From assembly GCA_051453625.1 (NCBI GenBank), contig JBOZIK010000001.1:212563688-212627687 (forward strand): a stretch of 64,000 bases of DNA. The letters are read 5' to 3'. Under the pieces are notes generated by a model. It saw nothing but the letters and a program-made list of their open reading frames with translations. It had not been told where the DNA came from and did no database searches. The translations under genes were made by a program, and so were the position numbers. Origin of the DNA: Welwitschia mirabilis (Eukaryota; Gnetophyta; Gnetopsida; Welwitschiales). Below, piece by piece: positions 48,781 to 58,949 of this stretch (the first letter of the stretch is position 1; each line of letters starts with the position of its first letter).

Positions 48781-50030
48781 ATGTTAATACAAAGGGAAAG
48801 GCTTATTTTTATTGCATATTACTCATGCCTATACATTATGAACCTGTAAAAAAACTTAGTTATCAATCCAAAAATTACCTTATAATTCGATGTAAAGATT
48901 TTAAATTCTAGAACACAAGTAAGTAGATGATATTAAACTTAAACTTTTACTATGTACATTTTTTTTTTCTTTTAAAAAAGTATAGCCATCATAGTTACTC
49001 AAAAACATAATTTTGTTATGCCTAAGGCTTTATAGAAATTTTAACATTAAGTTGCATATCTTAAGTTTGGAACAAGTGTTTTACCAATTAGATTACCATC
49101 TAACTAGGTGTTCTTTGATAAGGGTAATGATAAAAGTTATACAATATAAAAGTATGTTCATGATGCTTATCTACATTAGTTATATCTCTTCATCATATAA
49201 AAGCATATAAATATAATCTAGTTATAATAATTTCACAATATGTATTATAAAAGTTAACTATAATGATCATACATCACAACATAACATTACAAGTTTGTAG
49301 TTACTAGTGTAAATAAACTATAAATTCATGTGTTATATTTGACTATGATGACAACTATAGAATAATTATTGTAAAATATTGTTATAGTGATCTCTAAATG
49401 TATGTAACTTTACTTTAACATGATGGACATAATTTTCTAAGATTTATGTATTAGCTCATCTAGGTTATAAATCATGACTCTCTAATATTTTTCTTCTAAG
49501 TATGTTTTTCAAATAAATTGATATTTCATTATAATAATAAATCCCATGAGATAAGGATTAATTATTAGTTTGTTATGTCTTGAATATACATCTCTTATGA
49601 ATAGTCATTTAAATGATTAACTAATAGACTAATATTTAGTTATGATAAAACATATTTTAGTGTTATTTATTAAGATTAATAAATTTTATATGAATATTAA
49701 TGCTTAATTTTGGTTTTGAAAATCATACTATTTTTACTATTGACTATAAGTAATCTAATTCCGATGAATTGACTTCAATATTTTATTTAATAGTTTCTTT
49801 AAATTACTATGATTTTACTTATAAATTTTAGTATTTCTATTAGGAGGATATTGTTTTGTGAATAAAATTATATCTAAAATAAATATCTCTTAGTATATTC
49901 ATCTATATACTTTGATATATCTACTCATAATTGATTTTTTTTTTTTTTGAATGATGCCAAAGATTTTCAAGTAGATAAAAAACTATTAGGAATATATCCA
50001 CATTTAGTATACTACTCTATTTAAGAGAAA
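48781..50030. other. AT-rich sequence, possibly upstream LINE sequence
   Basis: No domain readable. It lies directly upstream of a LINE end and could be its decayed endonuclease or early reverse transcriptase. A 14-base T run occurs at 49936-49949. Confidence 0.35.
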
Positions 50031-51660
50031 CACTATCATATAGGATAGTCTACAACCTGTTAGCTAAAAATTTGGCTAAAATTTTATATGAGACACTAAG
50101 TGAAGTAATTGATATCTAATTGAAAATAGAATACAAATAATTTAATTTTGGAAAAATATGAATGACACTAATTAAGAATTTCCAATTTGTAGTTAATTAG
50201 TTGCACCTTAGGATTAATATTCATTATTTCCTCTTTATTTGTGAGATTAATTTAAAAATGTTTTTATTGTTTACTCTTTTCAAAAATATATATGATTTCT
50301 CTCTAAATCATGTAAGACTTTTTAAGATGGTGAGTTGAGTAGAATTCTTAGAATTCCATTTTCTTTTCAAGAAACTTATAAATAGATATAAAACTTTATT
50401 AGTTAATAAATTAGCTTCCTAGGTAGAAATAAAAAGTCAAAAAGCTTATTATGGCTAGGAAATAGTTAGTGTGTAAAATTCTATCTACTACTCATATCTA
50501 TAATTCTCACAAGTTTAAGTTATAAAAGAATTGAAACATTACTTTTTGATTTCATGTAATGAAGTAATAATAATAGAAAAAGATTTCATAGTGTTATATG
50601 GAAGATTGTTTCACACCCAAGAAAAATCATGTTTAGTTCTTTCTAACTACTTTCCATAAGGTATTTTTCTATTGGATAAATGGTTATCTAATTGTTTTAA
50701 CTCCATAGGATGATGGTATGTCTTAGATTATGAATGATTAAGTACTCTTTTCTAAAGAACAAACTAGACTAAAAAGGAATTCATTTTATTATTTGTTTTA
50801 TTTTTTCAATGGATATGAAGCTTCAAGAATCTATCATCATAAAAATAGTTTACATTGCATGAAAAATGATCTATAGAAAAATTTTTTGGATGACAATTAT
50901 TAAAGATGACACTTTTATTGCTTCTTTAAGACCTTGGATGAAAACTCATTAGTTTAATATGAGTGTCATTTTTTTCCCACCTAAACAAGTAATAGATTTT
51001 ATGGAAAGCATTTCAATAACTCTATAATGCCTTAAATATCAAGGGGAAAAATCTAAGAACTTCATTTCTTAGATTTCTAACGTAGTTCATGTTTAAGCTA
51101 ATTATGTTTTACATCTAAACTTAATCCAGTGGAAAAATAACAATCCTTTTATCATTATAAAGTTAAAAAAAAACAAAAATCCTACCATATGATTCAGAAT
51201 CATTTTGATAAATTAAGGAATACCTTAGACTCAAAAGATGATGGATATTAAGATCTTAAAGGATTTGAAAATTACATGCCTTATCAAAACAAGAAGATTT
51301 TTGTGGTATCCCCTTCACCAAATCTTATGTATTAGCAAAAGGCTTTTTGATATGGAATCTTTACCTATTAGTAGAAGGCTTCTTCTCACAGAATTTGCAA
51401 CTGTAACTTGCCTTTTCTGCAAAAACAAAGATAGTTTTCTACATTGCTTCATTCATCACCTTATGGCTAAAAATGCTTAAACATAGGTTCTGATGCCCTT
51501 TTAAGGATTTCATTAAAACTAGAAGCATATTCCTCTTTGAAATCTACTACATCTTTCATGATGTCATTTCTTCCTTTGGAAGCATCTTAGAACTTACATC
51601 CTTCACATAATCCAAAAACATTGATGCAATCATATCTTTCATATAACTAATAATTTTACT
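50031..51660 (+). pseudogene. LINE (non-LTR) reverse transcriptase C-terminal remnant
   Basis: Y-N-L-L-A-K-N-L-A-K-I-L near 50050-50085 resembles the Y-K-L-L-A-K-x-L-A-x-R-L motif of plant L1-type reverse transcriptase. I-P-F-S-F-Q near 50355-50375 fits the later G-I-P-F-S-F motif. The best part is the open stretch 51238-51480: T-R-R-F-L-W-Y-P-L-H-Q then R-L-F-D-M, and C-L-F-C with H-C-F-I-H-H, which is the zinc-binding zf-RVT domain at the LINE C-terminus. The order matches one element on the plus strand. Truncation and many stops make it inactive. Confidence 0.62.
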
Positions 51661-52392
51661 GTAGTAGATTTAAGATTTAAGGCTACTATTTTATGAAGCA
51701 TTACTTTCCAAATTCACATTCAAGAATAAAAAATTTATTAGTAGGTTAATTATCTCTTTTAGCTCTTACAACATAGTTCATGTATTCCTTATTGGTTCCA
51801 TGTGTTCCTTGTTAGAACCTTATTATTCCCTAGTATATCCTTCTTGTTCAATGCTCCAAGGCATCCCTTACATGACCCATAACTAGAAGATAAAGCAAAG
51901 GGTGTAAGAGTGATTTTATACTAGCCAAGCATTATGTAGTAAAGCATGCTTAAAAAGCTCTTTTATTAGTTTAAAAGAGTTTATTTTTTATTATGATAGT
52001 GTTTCTTCTTGTTTAGTTACATTGTATTTATAGCATGGTCATAAGCTTCTTAACGTTGTACTTACTATGTATTTTATTTTTGAAGGTTAATATCGAATTT
52101 ATTTTTCGGATTGAACACCCCCATAATTTTACTTATTTCCTTTTAGTCCTCACTATGATAATTCTTATGTAACTTTAAGGATAGAGACGAAAGAGTTCAA
52201 ACATTGCATTCAAGAAGAAAATGGGATGTAAATGTTGTTGTTAATGAAAACATAACATACTTTATTATAAACGATATGACATGGACAATATTATAATAAT
52301 GAGAATGAAGGGTATTGACCATATCACTGGATAAGTACTAGGGTTTACTTAGCATTTCTCTACTAACACAACACATACACACAAAGCTCTTA
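51661..52392. other. Intergenic sequence between LINE remnant and patatin-like gene
   Basis: No coding features. It contains the likely 3' flank of the patatin-like gene, with the polyadenylation signals at its right edge. A run of CACAACACATACACACAAAG lies at 52365-52385. Confidence 0.5.
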
Positions 52393-52428
52393 TTTATTGC
52401 TAGCATACATATAAAGCTAGCTTTTATT
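52393..52428 (-). promoter_or_regulatory. Two polyadenylation signals of the patatin-like gene
   Basis: Two AATAAA hexamers lie on the minus strand at 52428-52423 and 52398-52393, starting 45 and 75 bases past the stop codon at 52473. They sit in a short duplicated, partly palindromic stretch with GCTAGC on each side of an AT-rich loop (about 52399-52421), which could fold as a small hairpin. The placement suits a plant 3' end. Confidence 0.5.
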
Positions 52429-52472
52429 TATGGCTGTGGAGAGGAAATATAGCACATAGCGTGTCTTTATGT

Positions 52473-54443
52473 TTATGCTTGTGCTTCGAGTCTTCTACGT
52501 CTTTCATCCACCAACTCTCGTGCCAACCTGAAGACAAAATGAAGGTGGAGACAAAAAGGTTATAAAATTAAGAATAGATAAAAAGGATAGATATATCTGG
52601 TATTATGAAGAAAAAGTGTACTTGTCTAATGCTTTATCATTAATCTCAGGGCCAACTGGGGTGGGCTGTCCAGTGGTGATGTCGATGTAAGTCACTTTTT
52701 CTTGAAGAAGCTTATTGCCAATCTCCGATAACTTTTTCATGTTGCTGTCCGTCGCGTTGTCTAACTCGGCGGTGTCCCCCTCCAGCCCAAACTTCTGAGA
52801 TGGGAAAAACGAGAAAACATTAGTGAGACAAAATTTTAATTATCTTACAGTAACTATGTCGTTAATTAGAAGACGGTGAGGTGAGCTATTGACCTCGATT
52901 CTGAGATAGCTTTCACAGAGTTGGAAAACCTTTGAGAACAGAATGTGAGCGGCAATGTCGGTAACGTTGGGACCGGCTTCCAGTAAAATACTGATGAGCG
53001 GTTTTCCGGAGCCAAAAATCCATTTGACTGCTCCCCAGCTCTCATTCGCATCGTATGGCTCCACTTGTCCTTGCCCACATCCTAGAGACAGCACTATCGC
53101 CGGATTCATCGGCTTCTGCTTCTCCTTCTCGTCCGTCTCCTTCTGCTTGCTGTAGTACGCGTTTATCATCTCCACTAGAGCCAGTATCGTCTGCAAATGC
53201 CATTCAATTCGTAACCTTAACCTTGGAGCAAAAATACTACTGTCACCCAATCCATAATTCATATTCATCGCGAAAACATAAAACATCAAACATAGTTGCT
53301 GTATATACCGGATTGTTTGCGGCAACTCCGCCGTCTATGAGATTGTAGACGGTGCCATCCTTGTACTTGAACTGACGCGGCGGCAGATAAACAGGGGCTG
53401 CCGAAGTGGCAAGGCAGGCGTGGGCCACCAGAAAGTCAGACGGCAACTTCTTTGCCTTTGCCTGCGGGTGCGAGGGACACAAATCATATGCCATCGCAGA
53501 TTGCAGTAGAATCATATCAACTTAAATCAAAGGAAGAAGTTAGACCTGATAGCTGGAAAATATGACGGGGTGGCGTTTGTTGATTTCATAAGAAGTCGTC
53601 ATGAGGTTGGTGAAGGTCTGAGCGAGTGTCTTTTGGCCGAAGATTTTGTCGGCGAGGTCCGTCAAAGCTTTGCCGTCGTACTTGGGTCTAAAGCCCATCA
53701 TGAAGAGCCGCCACCACTTTCTGAGACGAGCGGGAATCCAGTCCCAGATGGAGAGTGCCAATTCTCGGCATTCTTCATCTGTCATGCTACCCTTTCTCTC
53801 CATATCGAATATTCGGATTTCTCCTTCGGCAGAGAGCCTCTCTTGTATCAGAGGCACCATCTCTGCTACAAAAGCCTCCACAGCGTCGTCTTCGGCAATC
53901 ATCTCCGTATTTCTGCAAAAGGGAACTCTCCCTCTTATTATTTAATATCACACACAACTAATTAAATTCATGTTCATCCAGCTAATTATATTAACGCCCT
54001 ACTCAATTGGAGGAAAGATGACGTGAGCATTATCCATGTAAAACTTCGCGGCTTCTTCGGCGCTGCGAAGCTTTCCATCTTTGTCGGGCGTGACCAATAG
54101 CGCCGCCAGAATGCCGCCCGTGCTCGTACCTGCAACCAAATCAAAGTATTCTGCAAGTCTGCGTTCTCCTTTGGCCTTCTCTATATCCTGCGTTCACATT
54201 CGACCAACGTCAGTCACAGTCAATTATTATTAGACACAGTGAATGAAATTATAGATTCGAAACTCAAAAGTAGAACGTAGATACGAAATTCCATACATTG
54301 ATCTTCTTTTCCAGGGCAACCAGGATTCTCGCGGGAATGATGCCTCGGACACCACCTCCGTCGATGCTCAAAATGGAAGGCTTATGATTTGGGCCAGGCG
54401 CTGGCAGAGCAGAGCGCACTTGGGAATCCATTGCAGGAGCCAT
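52473..54443 (-). CDS. Patatin-like phospholipase (lipid acyl hydrolase), 7 exons, apparently intact
   Basis: Predicted lipid acyl hydrolase of the plant patatin-like (PLP) family, which cleaves acyl chains from membrane phospho- and galactolipids with a Ser-Asp dyad. Exons read on the minus strand: 54443-54297, 54187-54003, 53912-53546, 53461-53309, 53190-52894, 52794-52622, 52527-52473. Every junction is GT-AG, phases match, and the product is 458 residues with no internal stop. Motifs seen: oxyanion loop DGGGVRG at residues 28-34, nucleophile elbow GTSTG at 69-73 (Ser71), TSAAPVYLPP at 252-261, and catalytic Asp in DGGVAANNP at 276-284. The N-terminus is polar with no signal peptide or membrane segment, so it is probably cytosolic. 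The chosen start is the first Met (ATGG context); Met5 is an alternative. The protein is longer than usual family members (about 380-430 aa) because of extra sequence at residues 112-185. Intron 5 has two possible donors, 52893 (used here) and 52848 (473 aa). The family is certain; exact splicing is inferred. Confidence 0.93.
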
Positions 54444-54520
54444 AACCTCTTTCTTAATTACTTCTTACTTCTTTCTAACTGCTTAAACTTCTTGTTGCTG
54501 CTCATCCTCTCCCTGTTCTC

Positions 54521-54528
54521 TATAAATA
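54521..54528 (-). promoter_or_regulatory. TATA-box-like element of the patatin-like gene
   Basis: On the minus strand this reads TATTTATA, about 78 bases upstream of the chosen ATG at 54443. That leaves room for a 5' leader of roughly 45-50 bases. No other good TATA sequence is seen in the first 150 bases upstream. The assignment rests on position and composition only. Confidence 0.45.
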
Positions 54529-54641
54529 AGTAGTGTCAGAGCGCTCTCGGCATTTTTTTAAATCTTTTTTTCTTTCTTTGCAGGTTGTCGGATTCCTCCA
54601 CTTTTCACATCTAAAATATTTAAAACATCATGTCGCCTCCC

Positions 54642-55520
54642 ATTCTTCCTCGCCATGATATATTAGTAAATGTGGGTGACCTGATGCCATGTGCGACGTT
54701 CTGCATTAAAGTTTATAATACTAGTGCCATGACCATCTCTACTCATACAATCGCAAGGGTCACCAAAATATACTATAAAATCAGAGTCATCCTGAAAGTA
54801 TTTAAAATGTAGGACTAAAATATATTTCGTCTTAGAAACCAAAGCCGTGAGATATGTTCTGTTTTAGAATTGAAAGTTAACAAGTTAAGGAGACAGGTTA
54901 AGTTGATGGTAGATGTAATGATCGAATATTAGAGTATTGTTTGCAAGACGCATTCCACATTGAGAAAATTGAGTGTCTTAATCTTTTATTATTTGCATTG
55001 TTGCTTGAGAGTTGATGTCCAAGAAATATGTATAAGAAAAAAATTCTCAATTTGTATTAGAACTAAAATATAACATTTAAAAAAATCAAAGTATATGCTA
55101 CGACTCCTTTAGTTATATATAATATATTATTTATATGTAAAGATGAATTCATTAAATAATCAACATATTAAAGCATTTGTTAAGATTACTTGATACATCA
55201 AAAACTATAGTGTACATGTAAAAGTTATTAGTTTGCTTTGCTTAATAAAAAACTCATGGGTGGCTCCTAAGGAATGGAAATTCATTCAGTCATGAGAGAA
55301 ATACAAAAAGATTAAGAAAGGAATGGCAAATTCTTTATTGATACTGAGAAGTTACTAGTACATCTTTGGTAATTAGATGAATCACAAAGGATACCTTGAA
55401 TGAGTAGTCAAAGGCATAGACTACCACCTTAGTGCCCTCTTCTAAGTTTCTTGGCGATTAACCAAGATTGTCATGGGTTGCATCTATCTAGCCCCTCCAT
55501 ACCACCTAATTAGCTAAAAA
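54642..55520 (+). repeat. Left copy of an 0.9 kb direct repeat, next to the patatin-like gene promoter
   Basis: Matches 57447-58400 in the same orientation. Shared landmarks are AAGTTTATAATACTA, AAAGTATTTAAAATGTA, TTTAGAATTGAAAGTTAA, ATTGAGAAA then TTGGGT or TTGAGT, CTAGTACATCTTT and ATCTATCTAGCC. This copy keeps CG dinucleotides (TGCGACGTTC, AATCGCAAGG) where the right copy has TG or CA. It starts about 115 bases upstream of the TATA box of the gene. It could be one LTR of a pair or a dispersed repeat. Confidence 0.75.
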
Positions 55521-57084
55521 AATACAACATTTGTAGGGGGTAGAAGTATATTTCATTAAAGTAATAGAGATACAAAAAGGCTATAGAGAGAGGTTAGAAT
55601 AAAAATTTAAATGCCTCGCTCCATCATATGATCCTTTCACATAAAGACTTAAAAAAAGGGGCAATTACAACTACAAAAAATTAGGGACAGAACAATACAA
55701 AACAAATGTAGTCAATTTTGAGTTCTAGTTCACATCCAAGATTCAAATATTGAGCCTCTAGAAGTTCTATGATTTTGTGCACTTAGCTGAAGTTAGGCTA
55801 TAGATAAAAATTTGAAAATGATATCGCCTAAATGTATTTTTAGATTAGAATATTAGAATGGCTTAAAATATCTCATCTTTCAAAGCTCATATAAAGAGTA
55901 AAAGTATAAAAATAAATTAACATGTTTTGTTCTTTGTTGTCTGCAACCTATTATAGATCACCTAGAAAATTAAGAAAAGGTATCTAAAGTCATAATGTAA
56001 ATAATATAGCTAAATTTTGATTTCAAACACATTCATACAAAAAAGTGTTAGAAAGATTAAGCACATCCACATAATAGATATTTAACCTTCTAGTTGGAAA
56101 GTGTTTTAGATCTTCACCAAGAGGTAGACCCTAATGAAAAAGCAATGATATGAAAATATTAATGTCAGGGTAGTTTAGAGATTTCTAGATCATCTTAAAG
56201 GTTTTTGACCAATTAACAAAGTTGTCTAAGCACTACTTTTAAAGATCTAGTCCCATCAATATTCTCAGACAAAGAAGTATAAATGTGTTTAAGTAAAAGA
56301 TTAACTATACTTCAATGTTTTGAGTGAAATAAATCTAAGGAATTCAAATATACGATGGGAGGTTGATCAAATATTCAAAATGATTACAATTTCATATAAC
56401 TATGAAATTACACAAAAGTAAGCATAACATGATCATTCAATTATTTAAAATTACTATAAAAGTTAAAACAACTTTTGATCATACTATTAACTAAGACTAT
56501 CATCATTTCCTATTATAAACAAAATATTATGCAAAACTAAAAGCCTAGATATTATAGAGTAATCACAAGGAAATTAATGAATTCTTAACTGATATCTCCA
56601 CTTTAACTAAAAATCTCATAGGATCTAAAAGAATTCAACTCTACCTATATTCTTAAATTTTTATTAAATAAAATATATAGAGGATTAGAAATATATAAAG
56701 ATCACCTAATCTACATAGAGGTTTCTTGTAAGCATAGATTACAAATTTCTTTCTAACATTAATAATTAGAATAAGCATGAAGGACCATTTTAATGACAAG
56801 TGCGTGATCTTGCTTATGTAAATCTAGAATTACAAGATTTCTTAGCTCAATTGCAAGAATAAAGTTTATCCAAGCAAGATGCTACTAGTAGTACTATTAA
56901 CGTAAGTTTTTGCAGATGAGACTTGGTGGGATTATTTAAGGAGATGGTTTCACTAAAGACTTAGTATATGTAAAATCTTCATTACTTATTAATATCCCAT
57001 CTAATTATATGATTTTATAAGAGAGTCTTCCTCTATACTAGTTTTCTGCATGTTATTCCAAAGAATTCATCTTCAAGTATTTGC
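55521..57084. other. AT-rich sequence between the repeat copies
   Basis: Presumably minus-strand gypsy integrase and downstream sequence, because RNase H on the minus strand lies just to the right. The stretch AGTAGTACTATTA near 56890 resembles 45760-45785 in the plus-strand chromovirus-like element. No catalytic motif is readable. Confidence 0.4.
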
Positions 57085-57425
57085 TTTTTAATTTTCTTAA
57101 CTAGTTTAGAATTCATGATACAAACAAGCATATAAGGAATATGTTTGATATCAAAGTCATATTCAACTAATAATTCCAACTAATTTCTTTGGCTTATATT
57201 TAGGAGAGGATACTTTTAGAAATATTTTAATTATTAGTTTTTGAATAAAATTTATCTTGCAAAAGGTAATGTCTCCAAACCTTTAGGACATGAATAATTA
57301 TTAGTAATTTCAAGTCATGTACTAGGTAATTTTATTTGTTTTTGCTTAATTTTTTTTAACTAATGTGCAATTACTTAATCATTCGACATTAAGATCATTC
57401 TACAAGGATCTTCTTGGATAAAGAG
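57085..57425 (-). pseudogene. Chromovirus-like RNase H remnant, minus strand
   Basis: The minus strand reads C-T-L-V-K-K-N and K-I-T-type sequence (family V-I-A-Y-A-S-R-Q-L-K), G-L-E-T-L-P-F-A-R near 57290, K-Y-P-L-L-N-I-S near 57215, and then E-L-L-V-E-Y-D-F-D-I-K-H-I near 57175-57135. The last motif matches A-E-Y-D-F-D-I-K-Y-I in the 45.4 kb element. So this is a second copy of that family in opposite orientation. Confidence 0.7.
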
Positions 57426-57446
57426 AAAAAAATATCTCTTTGACTT

Positions 57447-58400
57447 TCATTCTTCCTTATCATAATACATTGGTAAACATAAGTGATCTACTGCAATGCA
57501 TGACATTATACATTAAAGTTTATAATACTATTATCACGATCATGTCTACTCACATAGTCACAAGGGTAATTAAGATAAACTATAAAATTAAATTCATTCT
57601 AAAAGTATTTAAAATGTAAGATTAAGTATTAGTTTATGTTAGATTTAGAGTTGTCAAATATGTTTTACTTTAGAATTGAAAGTTAAAAAAGACTAAGTAA
57701 ATAAGATAAGTTAATGGTAGATTGAACAATATAACATTACATTATTATTTATAACAAAGGAAATAAAGCATTCAACATTGAGAAAGTTGGGTATCTTAAT
57801 CTTTTGTTATTTATTATTTTTACCTCAGAATTTATGTACAAGAAATGAAAATACTAAAATTATTTTAAAACTAGAATATAGTATTTAAAATTTATAAATA
57901 AAAATATTAAATCTCTTAGTTTATTTATATATCATTTATTATTTAAATAACTGACATATCAAAGCATATCTTAAGATTAGTTAATTCATGAAAATAATGA
58001 TGTACTTGTTATGATTACTAGTTTTCTTAGCCTCATGAAAACCCATTGATGGACACTTTTAAATGAAAATTCCTTCATGTAAAAGATAAATATAGAAAGC
58101 AAAATCAGAAAAGGAATGATAACTTTTTTATTGATATAGAGCAGTTACTAGTACATCTTTCATAATTAGCGAGTGATAAAGGAGACCTTGAACTACTAAT
58201 CAAACATAAAGGCATAAATAATACCTTGGTAAAAGACCTTGAACTAGTGATTAAAAATAGATGCATAGAATAACACCTTAATTTCCTCTTTAAGGACTCT
58301 TAGGAGTTAGTTAAGGTTATCATGAATTATATCTATCTAGCCTATCCACCACTCCTAAAGCCCTAGTCCTCTTATGATCAGCTAAGAGTTATGATTTGAA
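57447..58400 (+). repeat. Right copy of the 0.9 kb direct repeat
   Basis: Colinear with 54642-55520 with heavy C-to-T and G-to-A differences and some small indels. It starts 20 bases after the minus-strand RNase H fragment. The target duplication and TG/CA ends could not be confirmed, so LTR status is open. Confidence 0.75.
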
Positions 58401-58949
58401 GGATTATAATGTTTAATTAAAAAGATAAAGCATTTAAAAACTAGTTATGTTAATTACAAAAAAATAAAGCAAAGAATAAGATAAAAGAAAACAAGAAGGT
58501 GATAATTTAGTCAAAAAACCTAATGTGGGATGACAAATAATGGGAGTAGTGCACAAATTTTGTATTTAAGATGAAAGAACAATGGCACCACCCATCCTTA
58601 ATGACTAATCTATCTTGTTTCTATGCATTCACCGTAACCTTATTTTCTTTACATATATTTCTTTTCAAAGTAGACATTGTAACTGATAAAATGTTCTAAA
58701 TGAATCCTTTTTAACTCCTTTATTTTCCTTTTTTATTCTTTTTTTTTTAACAGAATAAGCTACATCTGTCAAATATATTATTAAAAAATACAAAGTAAAT
58801 AAATAATCGAAAAAATATTTAGCTTCACTTTCAAGAATTCTACCCCTTAAAGATAAATGACATAAGTTTCAAGAAAATAAGGGAGATGTATTGGTTCAAG
58901 TTTTTATTTCCTATGTCATTGTAATTCTAATATTTTTCTATCATAAGAC
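58401..58949. other. AT-rich sequence, no gene seen
   Basis: No open frame. A T run lies at 58738-58748. It probably belongs to the 3' end of the minus-strand copia element to its right. Confidence 0.4.

Noticed and set aside
52955-53965. Plus-strand frames opposite the patatin-like gene (52955-53155, 53055-53348, 53570-53965, 53646-53945)
   Set aside because: Shadows of the GC-richer coding exons on the other strand; no motif, and the minus-strand gene explains the open reading.
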